A stretch of 64,000 nt of DNA, from assembly GCA_001600415.1 (NCBI GenBank), contig BCJX01000017.1, forward strand, positions 737,005 through 801,004, in the 5' to 3' direction. Both the position numbers and the translations under genes were made by a program. Position 1 is the stretch's first letter. Each line of letters opens with the position of its first letter. Below are positions 38,826 to 49,483 of the stretch, piece after piece. This DNA is from Pascua guehoae. Lineage: Eukaryota; Basidiomycota; Tremellomycetes; Trichosporonales; Trichosporonaceae. The notes under the pieces are model-generated. The model searched no databases and was not told the DNA's origin. It saw nothing but the letters and a program-made list of their open reading frames with translations.

Positions 38826-40957
38826 ATGTCCCTCGCCCGCTCGTCTCGCATTGCGACCTCGACGTTTGCCGCGGCGCGCCCCGGCCGCCTCGTGCTGCGT
38901 GGCTTTGCGTCGTCGGTCCGTATGGCCGAGGAGGTGAGTCGCGTGTTCGATGTGTTGGCCGTGTTCGGGCGAGCTGTGATGGGCGATCTTGGGCCGTCGA
39001 GAGACTGAGTTGTCGGCGACGTTGCGTGCTCCGTCTCTTGGCTACCGGGGCTGTTCGTTGCTGGACAGCGTGCTGGCACCTGGCAGCGAACGAGACTGCA
39101 GTGGAGCCAACAGGCTTCTGGGTCTTCGTCGGGCACCCCTCGACACCCCCCTTCATCACCCCGGCACCCCCCAACACCTATCCCACGGCCCTCGCTAACG
39201 CCTCAGCTCAAGCGCACGCCGCTGTACGACTTCAACGTGTCCAAGGGCGGCAAGATGGTCCCGTTTGCGGGCTACGACATGCCCCTGTCGTACGGCGACG
39301 TCGGCCAGGTGGCAGCCCACAAGCACGTCCGCGAGTCTGCGGGCCTGTTTGACGTCTCGCACATGCTGCAGCACATTTTCTCTGGCCCGGGCGCGCAGGC
39401 CTTCCTGATGTCGCTGACGCCGACGGCGCTCGACAAGATTCCCAACCATGGCTCGTCGCTGACCGTCCTCCTCAACGAGGACGGCGGCATCATTGACGAC
39501 ACGATTGTCACAAAGCACGCCGAGGACGGCACCAGGTGGTACGTCGTGACCAATGCCGGGCGCATCGCCGAGGATGTGGCGCACATTTCCGCAAAGCTCG
39601 AGGCGTGGAACAAGGACCACCCCGACCAGCAGGTCAAGTGGGAAAAGCTCGAGGGTCACGGCCTCGTCGCTCTCCAGGGACCAAAGGCCGCCGAGGCCCT
39701 CCAGGCCCTCACGGACGCAGACCTCAAGGCGCTCAAGTTTGGCCAGAGCATGTTTGCAGAGGTCGGAAAGGACAAGGTCCGCTGCCACATTGCCCGTGGT
39801 GGTTACACGGGCGAGGATGGCTTTGAGGTGAGTACCAGTACCCGAGCCCGAGCCCGAGCCCGCAGGGCGAGGCGAGGGCAAGGCGACGTCTATCAAGGTA
39901 GTGGCAGGTAGAGCCAGCGAGTCACGTCGAAAACAGACGTAAACACGCTGGCCGAAGAGCAGAGCGAGGACGAACCTCCAACAAGGCCTCGTCCTGGACT
40001 GCCCCTTCCGCGACAACCCACCTTTCACCTTCGATAACTTCCCCCACGCTAACACCAGATCTCGATCCCCCCCGAGTCGACTGTCAGCATCACCGAACAG
40101 ATTGTCGCCAACCCCGACGTCTGGCTCATCGGCCTCGGCGCGCGCGACTCGCTCCGCCTCGAGGCCGGCATGTGCCTCTACGGCCACGACTTGGACGAGA
40201 CCATTTCGCCTGTCGAGGGCGCCCTCCTGTGGCTCGTTAGTGAGTATGACTTGGGTACGCGGAAGGCGGGCGGACGGGCAGGCGGGCATGAGCTGGTGTA
40301 GGAGTGTGGCGGAAGAAGGGTAGCAGAAGCTCCCGCCAGTGGAATATTGGCGCTGTGCAGGACGTGGTGGACAACTCCGACTGTGGTGCAGACGACATCG
40401 AGCGACGAGAGCACGCCAGAAGGAAAGCTCGGGAGCTCTCTGGACGCTCGAATCTCGAGTGCGAGCGTACTTGGAAGCTGCGAGTACGAGAACATTCAAG
40501 CAACGAGCGATGAGCGATGTGCCACAGTCGGAGAGCGCGACATGTCCCTCAGTCCAATCCGGCCCAACGTAGCCCCCCTCTCCGCACCCCGCAACCCCCA
40601 CCCGAACCCCTCCGCTAACCCCCAGGCAAGGACCGGCGCACCGAAGGCGCCTTCCCCGGCGCCTCGCGCATCCTCTCCGAGATTGCCAACGGCCCCAAGC
40701 GCCGCCGCGTCGGTTTCGAGATCAAGGGCTCTCCCGCGCGCGAGGGCGCCAAGATTTTCGACGCCGAGGGCACAAACCAGATTGGCGTCGTGACGTCTGG
40801 CATTCCGTCGCCGACGCTCGGCACCAACATTGCCATGGGCTACGTGGCCAACGGGCAGCACAAGAAGGGCACAAAGGTCATGATTGAGGTGCGCAAGAAG
40901 CTCCGCGAGGCGACCGTCCGCCCCATGCCGTTTGTCCCGCCCAAGTACTACAAGTGA
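38826..40957 (+). CDS. GCV1: Glycine cleavage system T-protein (aminomethyltransferase), mitochondrial
   Basis: Transfers the methylene group from the H-protein-bound aminomethyl arm to tetrahydrofolate, releasing ammonia (EC 2.1.2.10), in the mitochondrial matrix. Four exons: 38826-38933, 39207-39827, 40059-40239 and 40626-40957. Exon 1 is a clear presequence rich in Arg/Ser/Ala ([36 protein letters not shown]). The mature enzyme starts [20 protein letters not shown] and has [89 protein letters not shown] and [18 protein letters not shown]. It ends [13 protein letters not shown]. The Asp in FDVSHM corresponds to the catalytically important Asp of the family. Length and order match eukaryotic T-proteins. 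Confidence 0.96.
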
Positions 40958-41189
40958 GCGGGGTGAGTGTTTTGGGGTGAGACGCGAGGCGACGGAAAGG
41001 TGGTGGAAAAGGACCATGAAGGCTTGGGAATGGCTGTAGGCTCGGTTGTTCATTGGGATTGGATGTGATTCATAAGATATGGCTACAGCGGCGCGCAGAG
41101 AGTAGCTACAGAGTGTCCGGGGGAGCAGTTTGTTTCTTGCTGCACTGTATTGCCCGCTTGGCATGGTCTGTGCCGCACTATTGTCTAGG

Positions 41190-43178
41190 TCAGAGAAGGA
41201 CCGCGACCGCGCCGGCCACGACAGCGGCACCCGCAACACCGACCCTCCCCGCCCCCGAGACACTGCCGGTACTCTCGCTCGCGGTCGGCGCAGCAGAAGA
41301 CGCAGATATCAATGCCGACGCCGACGCCAACCCCGACCCCGACCCGGACGCCGCACCGCTACCATTCCCCGTCGCGTTCCCATTACTCGTCCCGTCGCCC
41401 TCAGTCGCGTTCCCGACAAGGCCGACGCCGTACGCGCGCGTCGACGCGCCGTCGAGCGCCCACGTGAGCCCGCCAAAGACGTGGGCGAGGAATGTCGCGT
41501 TCTGCCATGCTGCGCGTTAGTCGCGGAAATACGGGGGTCATGGTGCGGGGCATGGTGCGGGGCATGGTGCGGGGCATGGTGCAGGGCATGGTATGCTTGG
41601 GGGCACGGAGAGGTGGGGAGGTGGGGAGTGGAGAACCCACTCTCGTTGAGATGTCCGAGGGAAGTGTAGAATGAGCGGCCCGCCTTGGTCGCACCGTCTG
41701 CGAGCGGCTGGGCGCTCTCGGGCGACTCGATGTACCATGCTGCAAAGTTAGGAGTGGGGCAGGTGAGGGCGGGGAGTGGGGACGTACCGATAGGGTGCGG
41801 GTCGCCCATGGGCGGGTATGTGCCCGTGCTCGTCCCGTTGTCTGGGTGTCAGTTGAGCTGCTGCCTTGTGGTTCGGATGTCTAACCCCCGTCCGCCTTCG
41901 GGCGTCTGCGTTTCGACAGAGACGCGGCCGAGAACCGGGTGCGGGGCCAAAGAACTCTACTCCCAACCTCTCCGCCAACTTCCTCGTCCCCATCTTCATC
42001 CTCACTCTGGCCTCCATCTTCATCCGTCCGGGGTATCTTGTCTTGAGCCACACTGACGAGCATGGCTAATTACTGAAACGCCCCCCAACCCCACCCCCTG
42101 TCTGCACCTACCCTGGCGGCGCGCAAACAACCCACTATTGTAGCTCGCCTCGTCAACCGTCATGATGACCTCGGCGCCGACCGTGCGCGGGTCCGAACGG
42201 AAGTAGTACACTTCCTCGGTCTGGCGTTAGCTGCGTCTTGGGTAACAAAAGGTGGGGTGACGCACAAAGCTCCAGCGGTCAGGGACGGGGGCGGTCGCGG
42301 GGTGTGTCGTATCGAGCCGGATAAAGGTCTGGTGTTAGTTGACACGTCTGCGATGTATCTGCGTGGACATCCGTATGGATTCCCAGCATTGATTTTTTCT
42401 GAGCCTGCATTTCCAGCGCGGGTCGGCTGCAGCTGCTGGGACATTTGGACGTACTGCGGGCTGGAGGTCGGGGTGGTAGTCAAAGTACGCTGCTGTTAGT
42501 TTTTTCATCGGTACTACGACGGCCACACTCCAAACCACCACGGGTGCCAGTTCCCAGCCCGGCCCCTGAGTACCCACCGCCGACGGCCTGGAGGTACGTC
42601 GTGTCGTTGAACAGACACGCCGACGCCGCGTGCACGCCCGTGTACACGCCGCCCGACTGGAAGAAGCGCTGGAGGGCCGCCTGGCCGTCGAGGTCGAGCA
42701 CTGGGTGTCAATCCGTGTCCATGCACTGTTGCGTCATGTGTAGCTTCTAGCTTGTTGCGGGGTGGGGTCAGAAATCACCTTCTTCCGAGTTGGAGACAAA
42801 CATGACGCCGTCAAACGTCTTGAGTGTGTCGTCTGTAAACATGCCGGGGTCTCTGGCCATTAGCACCATTTCGTCCTTGTCGGCAACCTCCGTCCCCATC
42901 AGCACCGTCATGAGCAATTCAGCGCCTCTATGCACATAGAGCACATAGAGCACGACCCAGAGAAGGAAGCGGCAGACGCACTCTGTAAACACAAACGACA
43001 CACCATGCTCGGCCGCATGCTGCCCCAGCACCTCGATGGCGGTCGGGATAGAGTCGTGCCGATACCCCCTCGTGGCAGTGTAGACGAGCACGTGCGGCGT
43101 GCCCCGTGTCCCCTGCGCATTCACACGGAAAGAGGCGGCAGCCATTGCGCACGCAGTCAGCAGTGGCCTGAACAACAT
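41190..43178 (-). CDS. Secreted, probably GPI-anchored ThuA-domain protein
   Basis: ThuA ('trehalose utilisation') domains have a class-I glutamine-amidotransferase-like fold; their enzymatic role is not settled. Eight or so exons were read on the minus strand. A signal peptide (MLFRPLLTACAMAAASFRVN) precedes TPHVLVYTATRGYRHDSIPT, FDGVMFVSNSEE, AALQRFFQSGGVYTGVHAAS, GAYFDYHPDLQPA, TEEVYYFRSDPRT, VIMTVDEASYNNNGTSTGTY and GDPHPIAWY. The domain ends FYTSLGHLNETWQNATFLAH with the usual FGGLTWALDG. A Ser/Gly/Ala-rich stalk then ends in a hydrophobic tail (VGVAGAAVVAGAVAVLL), typical of a GPI-attachment signal. The stop is at 41190-41192, 232 bp from the GCV1 stop (converging). The intron at about 42125-41840 is long, and the last intron holds a 12-bp tandem repeat. 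Confidence 0.88.
41539..41592 (+). repeat. 12-bp tandem repeat in an intron of the ThuA gene
   Basis: About 4.5 units of CATGGTGCGGGG with one substitution in the fourth unit. It lies between the exons encoding TSLGHLNE and TWQNATFLAH. Confidence 0.9.
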
Positions 43179-43627
43179 GGGAGATGGAGTAGATGTTTAG
43201 ATGGAAATGGTGGGCAGATGGATGCCAAGGGCACTAAGTAGTGACGTAGCGGATATTCGTGCTTGGCCCTCGGCCATGTCCGCATCCGGCACCGAGACAT
43301 CCAACTTGAGACACCTTTCAAACTCTGAACGTCACTTCCTCGCATGTGGCGATCCTAGAGTCTCTCACACCTAACACAGGTCTCATTCGCACACTGTCCG
43401 TTTGTCTGGCACATGACCGCGAAGCCTAGAGGGCGAGCAAGATCTCGTGCGGAGATCTTGGCATGTCATCTCGGCGTGTCCACCGCCAACACTGACGTAC
43501 CTGTTCACGCCACACCTCGGCCATCGGGCCCGTTCGCCACCGATGCGCAGATAAACAAAGTAGATAAACACAGACCACCACGAGCGGCGTACGGCGTTGA
43601 CACTACGTCCACAACTTACTTGTACTC
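43179..43627. promoter_or_regulatory. Bidirectional promoter, ThuA protein / flavin monooxygenase
   Basis: 449 bp between divergent start codons. No open frame of interest and no named site was recognised. A shared promoter raises the possibility of co-regulation, but nothing in the sequence proves it. Confidence 0.45.
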
Positions 43628-45043
43628 ATGACCTCTGTGCCTCCTGAAACCGACGTCGTGGTTGTCGGCGCGGGGCCGACGGGCCTCCTCGTCGCTGGCG
43701 ACGTGGCCGAGACGGGCGCGCGCGTCGTAGTGCTGGAGCGGCGCGGGGCCGAGTCCAACCTCACGCGCGCGTTTGCGGTGCACGCACGCACACTCGAACA
43801 GCTGGACGTTCGCGGTGTTGCGGCCGGGTTGATCTCGGGGGGCAACGCGGTGCAGCACCTCAACCTGCTCGGGGGCGCGAGGCTCGACCTGTCGATCCTG
43901 CCCAGCCGGTTTCCGTTTGTGCTCATCACGCCGCAGTACGAGATCGAGGCTGCGCTCGAGGCGCGGGCTGTCCGCCTCGGCGCGACGATCGTGCGCGGGG
44001 CGCAAGTGACGGCTCTTTGCGATGACGGCCGGGGCGTAGATGTCGTATCGAGTCTGGGCAAAGTGCGCGCCGCGTATGTCGTGGGCGCAGACGGGCACCA
44101 TTCGGCGGTGCGCAACCTCCTGGGGCTCGCGTTCCCGGGGCAGACGGTGATGCGGTCCCTCATGCTCGCGGACGTGCGCATCGACGCCCCCCTCGCCGAG
44201 GTGCTCACGGTCGAGGCCAACGAGCACGGCTTCATCTTCATCGTCCCCTTCGGCGACGGGTGGTACCGCGTCATTGCGCGGGATCCCGCGACCGACCTCC
44301 CCGACTCGGCGCCGCTGTCGCTCAGCGAGATCCGGGACGTCACGCGAGCCGTTCTCGGCACCGACTTGGGCATGCACGACGCGCGCTGGGTATCCCGCTT
44401 CCACAGCGAGGAGCGCCAGGTGGAACAATACCGCTCCGGCCGCGTCTTCCTCGCCGGGGACGCGGCGCATGTCCACTCCCCCGCCGGCGGGATGGGCATG
44501 AACACGGGCCTCCAGGACGCCGCCAACCTCGGGTGGAAACTCGGCGCCGTCCTCCGCGGAGGCAGCGCAGCCAACGACACCCTCCTCGACACGTACAATG
44601 CCGAGCGCCACGCCGTCGGCGAAATGGTCCTCCGCATGAGCGGCGGCCTCCTCCGCGGCGCCATGCTCGAGTGGTGGCCCGCGGTCCGCCTCCGCAACCT
44701 CCTCCTCCGCACTGTCGCAGCGTTCCAGCCACTCGTCACCGCCATGGCCCTCCGCGTCAGCGGTATCGGCATCCGGTACCCCCCGCCTCCCGGTGCGCAC
44801 CCCGATGTCGGCCGCCGGGCCCTCGACCTCGTAGCCGACAAGGCGGACGAGTTGGCCAAGGCCCTCGCTGGTGGCCGCCACGCTGTCGTGCTCCCCGAGG
44901 GCGAGAGCGGGCCCGACCTCCCGACGCTTCGCGCACAGGTCCAGCAGCCTGTACTCGTCCGTCCTGATGGGTACGTGGCGTACGTCGGGCCGGTGGGTGA
45001 GGCGATGGACGCGGTTATTGCCCAACAGGGCGCAAAGTGGTGA
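43628..45043 (+). CDS. FAD-dependent aromatic monooxygenase, rifampicin-monooxygenase-like
   Basis: Class A flavoprotein hydroxylase that would use NAD(P)H and O2 to hydroxylate an aromatic substrate; the actual substrate is unknown. A single 471-residue exon starts MTSVPPETDVVVVGAGPTG. The FAD-binding GxGxxG is at residues 14-19 and the second FAD/NAD(P)H motif appears as VVGADGHHSAVRNLLG. The GD motif GRVFLAGDAAHVHSPAGGMG is near residue 275, followed by MNTGLQDAANLGWKL and LLDTYNAERHAVGEMVL. The C-terminal thioredoxin-like remnant ends in VLVRPDGYVAYVG. Size and motif wording are close to the actinobacterial RIFMO/Rox group as I remember it. The lack of introns among intron-rich neighbours fits bacterial origin. 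It diverges from the ThuA gene across 449 bp. Similar enzymes act on phenols or polyketides, so annotation as an antibiotic-resistance gene would be premature. Confidence 0.9.
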   Translation: MTSVPPETDVVVVGAGPTGLLVAGDVAETGARVVVLERRGAESNLTRAFAVHARTLEQLDVRGVAAGLISGGNAVQHLNLLGGARLDLSILPSRFPFVLITPQYEIEAALEARAVRLGATIVRGAQVTALCDDGRGVDVVSSLGKVRAAYVVGADGHHSAVRNLLGLAFPGQTVMRSLMLADVRIDAPLAEVLTVEANEHGFIFIVPFGDGWYRVIARDPATDLPDSAPLSLSEIRDVTRAVLGTDLGMHDARWVSRFHSEERQVEQYRSGRVFLAGDAAHVHSPAGGMGMNTGLQDAANLGWKLGAVLRGGSAANDTLLDTYNAERHAVGEMVLRMSGGLLRGAMLEWWPAVRLRNLLLRTVAAFQPLVTAMALRVSGIGIRYPPPPGAHPDVGRRALDLVADKADELAKALAGGRHAVVLPEGESGPDLPTLRAQVQQPVLVRPDGYVAYVGPVGEAMDAVIAQQGAKW

Positions 45044-45712
45044 GATGCACGTGAATGTATTGTACTTGTACTGTTGTAAGTATGTAGCACGGTGGTATAG
45101 GAGCAATGGCATAAAGGCCTGTGACATGTGAGAGATTAACAGTAGTAAATGAGAGCAATGGCAGGGCAAGACATGGCGAAAAGCATGGGTGGTGAGTGGC
45201 ACGCTTCTTGACCCGCCTCGTGTGGCATTCTGGACACTTGGTGCACTTTCCTTACGAACGAGTCCCTTTGGCCCGTTGGCCGTTGCGTCTCTGACAACAT
45301 GCGAATTGACGGGGGCAGCAGTGTGAATGAAGGACGACTGGCTGCCGTCACCTGCTCACTGATCACTGAAGTACTGCGATGATCTTTGTGATCACCCACG
45401 CAATGACGCACCCAGATTGTCAACCACGCAAACGCCTCGAGGCGCAAGCGAGGCCACGAGGATGGATCATTGCTCATGCTCGCCACTTGCACATGGCCCC
45501 GCACACACACCCAAACACGCCCACACGCAAACACTCGCGTACACGTCAACCAGCTTTTTACTCGCCTCTGCCTCGATCCTCACTCTTCTCGTCACTCTCT
45601 TCATCACTCTCCACTCTTGTTCTCTTTCAATCCCCTACTCTCCTCCTGCACGCTCTCCTGACTCTCCCTCCCTACCACCTCCCTCTCTCCACGCACGTAC
45701 CGGCCCCGCAAC
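45044..45712. promoter_or_regulatory. Intergenic and CT-rich leader of the F-box-like gene
   Basis: Nothing coding recognised. 45540-45710 is strongly pyrimidine-rich and immediately precedes the next ATG, consistent with promoter and 5' UTR. Confidence 0.5.
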
Positions 45713-47239
45713 ATGGACGTCGAAAGGGTAAGCCTCTCATCCACCGCTTCCCACTGACACCAGCCCCCCGCGCCCCTGTCGCCCGGCGCACAGTTCATGG
45801 GCGTCGCTCACCTCATCGACAAGGTGGTGGCTACGCTCCCTCCCTCGGACCGGATCTCGTGCCTCCGTATCAACAAGGCCTTTTTCCACTCTGCGGGCCG
45901 GGCCATCTACCACACGGTGGAAATTCACGGTGGCAACATGAAGGGCTTCTTCAGCGGTATCCTCGGCGCCACAGTCGACGACACGTTTGGGTGCCGCGCT
46001 CTCAAGGACAGGGAGCTCTGCGAGTACCGCGACCACAAGGACGTGGTCGTCACGTGTGGCTTTTCGGACGCGGGACCGCACCGCACGACCGAGGTGGTCG
46101 GCGTGACCAAGGCGAGCAAGACGTGGGCGGCCCCTGTTATCCCCGCCGACTTTGACCCAACGATGACGCTCAAGGGCCAGCTACTGCGCCACGTGCGCGT
46201 GTTGACTGTCGGCTCGCACCACCGCTGCTCGTGCCACGGGCACGCTGCGTTCCTCGCTCAACTGTTTGCCAATGTGGACATTCTCCGCGTCGTGCCCGAC
46301 TTTGGGCTCATGTTCAAGCTCAACGAGCTGTGCGACGACGACGACAAGGTGTGCCCGCTCCTCGCACACGTGCCCGCGCGCAAGATTGTGCTCCGCAACC
46401 TCGACTACCGCGGCCTCCCCGTGCCCAACGACTCGGAGGACCAGTGGCCCGCGCCGACAATCAAGGACGTCGTCTACTTTCTCCCCAACGACCAGCGCCG
46501 CTACTTTGACGACCAGGACCACGACTCGGCCGCGTGCGGCCTCGCGTGTATCGGCGACTATTTCCCCGCCGCCGAGCGCGTAAAGGTCGTCTTCTATCCC
46601 GAGTGGGAAGGGTGGGACGACGACGACGACGTCATGGGCGACATGATGTTTGGCGGCACCGCGCCCGTCTGCCCCGACCTCATCGTCGACTGCCTCGCGA
46701 ATATCGCACAGTTCCCCAACACAAAGGTGACCGTCGTCGGCCTCCACTCGCTCCCGCTTGACACCGGCATGGCGCAGCACGTCTTTGGCGACCTGTTCAA
46801 TAAACGCCAGCTCGTCGATGCCATGCAGGACATGGTCCGCGAAGAGGCCATTGCCACCACCTACACCTACGTGGATGTCATGGAGTATCTCTCCGACCCC
46901 AAGGCGCGCGGAGGCGAGCTCACCTCGGACATTACCGGTCTCGACTTTGACATGCTCAGCTCAATGCTTGACAGCGACAACATGCCCTGCGCCGCGTGCA
47001 TGCACATGTTTGCCCACCTCGACTTCCTCGACCACATTCTCCACTGCGCCGCATGTGGCCACCACCATGACTCGGACGACGACGACATGGGCGACACTGA
47101 GGATGATATCGACGACGACGTCGATTGGAACACTACCGATGGCGACACCGATGGTGACACCGATGGCGACGTCGACAGCGACACCGACGATGACACCGGT
47201 GGTAGCACCGATGGAGACGCCGACAACGAGCCCAAGTAG
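45713..47239 (+). CDS. F-box-like protein with Cys pairs and Asp-rich tail
   Basis: Not a named family, but the N-terminus (MDVERFMGVAHLIDKVVATL, PPSDRISCLRINKAFFHSAG, RAIYHTVEI) has the shape of a degenerate F-box followed by the layout seen in fungal F-box-like proteins. Two exons, 45713-45727 (five codons) and 45794-47239, encode 486 residues. The tiny first exon is chosen because its split restores the frame into FMGVAHLID and the ATG follows a pyrimidine-rich leader. The middle has Leu-rich-repeat-like phrases (HVRVLTVGSHH, ARKIVLRNLDYRGLPV, TKVTVVGLHSLPL). Near residues 403-435 two Cys pairs (PCAACMHMF and HCAACGHHH) could bind a metal. The last about 50 residues are nearly all Asp/Gly/Thr (TDGDTDGDTDGDVDSDTDDD), encoded by a GAYGGYGACACC-like repeat. 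If it is an F-box protein it would act as an SCF substrate receptor; this is inferred. Confidence 0.75.
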
Positions 47240-47716
47240 GCGCAAACATCCCAACACGGGCTTCACCCCAGGAGGAATTGTTAAGGGTGCAAGAAACGAA
47301 AGAAGCGCGGAGGAGAAAATGTTCCTAGAGCCTCGAGGAGGAGGGGTCAATATCACTGTGGCGGATGCCATGCCCCCGAGAAGGCGCCACGTCTATACGG
47401 GGGTAGGAAATGATCGGATGGGAATGAATCATGTGTAAAGTAGCTCCCGTTGAAAGGCCTTACCATGCTGCTGTCGCCTGTCCACTGGAGAGGAAGGGCA
47501 GAGACTTCAGTGGCTGAGCTACTGCTCAGGCTATGATGAATATTGCACCAGAAGGCCTAACATTGGACCCACGCCTCCAATATTCTCCCTCAACAGCTAT
47601 ACTGTGCCTACTGTAGTGGTATTTTTCACTAACAGTATCTCTTCGAGGACTTGGAATGAAGAAAGTAGAGTCAAGGATTGGCATGATGCCTTCTCCACAT
47701 TTTGACTGCGTGATAA

Positions 47717-47727
47717 CTATATAAAGG
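47717..47727 (+). promoter_or_regulatory. TATA-like box CTATATAAAGG
   Basis: A good TATA consensus about 150 bp upstream of an ATG in strong context (CTACCATGTC at 47880), with a C/T-rich leader between them. Confidence 0.35.
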
Positions 47728-47879
47728 TTACCCGTTCCTTTGGGGTAGAAGGCAGCAACGAGAGCGAGCTCTACACGGGCGAGGTCTGATTGCGTTTTGT
47801 TGTTTTTGTTGTTGGGAGTGGAAGAGGGCGTTCAGCGAAGAACTCCAACTCCCCTCCCCGAACTCCCCTGCCTCCTACC

Positions 47880-48014
47880 ATGTCTCACTTCGGGTACGCA
47901 AAGCGGGTTTTCCATACCTTAGGTGGACAGGCTGTAATAGCCCAAAACCGGGGCCGAGAGTCGCAGCTTGCAATACCAACCGCAACAGCTTCGGATGCAC
48001 CCGAAACACACTGA
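47880..48014 (+). CDS. Possible small protein of 44 residues
   Basis: An ATG in good context opens a 44-codon frame, MSHFGYAKRVFHTLGGQAVI onward, ending DAPETH and TGA at 48014. A GTACGC donor-like site after MSHFG and an acceptor-like TTAG 40 nt later would instead give a longer spliced frame of about 110 residues. Neither product is recognised. The support is the promoter architecture only (TATA-like box, CT-rich leader, start context). Confidence 0.25.
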   Translation: MSHFGYAKRVFHTLGGQAVIAQNRGRESQLAIPTATASDAPETH

Positions 48015-48803
48015 ACATCCGCGGTACCACTGATAGTATTCCGCCGGTGCCACTTTGGTCCGTCATTCCCCACTCGCGCAAAAGCCACCCTGTCGGGTGT
48101 CGCCAGGTCATCCACGCTACGCACGCTCGGTGCATCATAGCTGACACTTTACCAACCTTCCTAAAGGTCAATACGAACCCCCAGTCCGACAAGCAACCCA
48201 GCACAACGGGGGCCGTGCTCATCTCGGTTATCAGAAGTAGGACCACTCGCCACTAGCGACCCGCCACTCGCCATGATCCGGTGCAAGTTCTTCAGACACC
48301 AAAGGTCGGCATAATCCCACACCGTGTACCTGTGGCGGGCCCCGCATCAGCCTACCACGGTTATTTGCTCCACTGCAGTTCTCGTGTCTCAGCTGATCAT
48401 TCATTAGCCGCGCAACATATCTGCGGCATGGCAGCCGGCTCTAGCTTGCTCACAGCATCCGCAGTCCTCTTCCCAGAGGAATCAAACCCGCCGCCCAGCA
48501 AGACAGTTAGCCGGCACCCGTGGAGACATCGGCCGACCAACACCATGAGCACGAAACGGCCCGTTTCGAGCATTGCGTACCGATGCTTGGCGTCCGAGAC
48601 TAACCTTTCTCTACCATCGATACCTCGCACCGTTCTCGCCACCGTCGCAAGTCCATCCCACCGTCCTCACCATCGCACATGCCCATCACACGCCCCTCTC
48701 CGACCTCCTTGTGAACTGAACATTATCGATACCCAACACCAACAACAACACCTGGAAACATGTTGCCTGCCAACATTTCGACCGTGCCGAGTTTACCGGA
48801 CCC

Positions 48804-48838
48804 ACCGTGCGGAGGCGTCCTCCGCGTTCCGGCACGGT
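48804..48838. promoter_or_regulatory. Nested inverted repeats containing CGG-N9-CCG
   Basis: CGGAGG-CGT-CCTCCG at 48810-48824 is nested with an outer ACCGTGC (48804-48810) and GCACGGT (48832-48838). CGG...CCG palindromes are the usual targets of fungal Zn2Cys6 activators. It sits about 650 bp upstream of the sugar transporter ATG. Function is inferred from form only. Confidence 0.3.
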
Positions 48839-49483
48839 CCGCCGGCCCGGCCACCCGCCTCGCCACCGAAAAGTCGTGTGGCGCCATTTGTGTCCACATG
48901 CTCGATAGAGCTCTACAGTTAACCGCTCCTTGAAGGCTTCAGTTGCCGCGCTGGGGGGTCCGCCTGACTCCATTGGTCCCCGGGTACCCCGCATCGCATC
49001 TCATCACATGTGAGGCTGCGGTGAATTTCCGGAGTAATGGCCCTGATCACCTCTTCCAACGCTGACCAGCTTACCAACTTCCCTGCCTCCCAAGAGTCTC
49101 CGCAATCCCCCCCCCCGCGCGTCTCTCTCCCTTACCCCTCACAACTCTCAACTCACAACTCAGCCGGGGGATACCCGTACACCCGCGCCGATCTTCCCCG
49201 GCCGGCCAAACAGCCAGTCACCAGGCTATCCCAGAACAATGAACGGCGAAACGCGCGGTGGAGGCAGTCATCGCGGCTATCAACGTCATGAGGGTATCCA
49301 CCAATGTTTTTTGCTGTTGTAGAATAAAATAAACGCATCGCAAGAGCTGGGAGTCTCCACATCCCCCTCATTCTACCCCGCTCAACTCCACGGAGCGCCA
49401 CTTTCCTTGGCTCTTGTCCCCGACCTTGTCGATCCACCTCCCCACGGGCTTCCACACTCACTCCCGACTTACCCCACGGCACG

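Larger units (their letters stand above)
47240..49483. other. Intergenic, F-box-like gene to sugar transporter
   Basis: About 2.2 kb. It contains a TATA-like box, a possible 44-codon small gene and an inverted-repeat cluster, each listed separately. A 213-codon frame at 48281-48922 has no recognisable content and is not called. Confidence 0.45.

Noticed and set aside
38730..45043. A metabolic gene cluster linking the T-protein, ThuA protein and monooxygenase
   Set aside because: Different orientation, no shared pathway and no backbone biosynthetic enzyme; adjacency alone is not evidence.
43603..45202. 495- and 528-codon minus-strand frames
   Set aside because: Shadows of the intronless monooxygenase caused by GC-rich codons; no family features.
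48281..48922. 213-codon plus-strand frame
   Set aside because: Biased composition, no splice or start support, and no recognisable motif; treated as intergenic.
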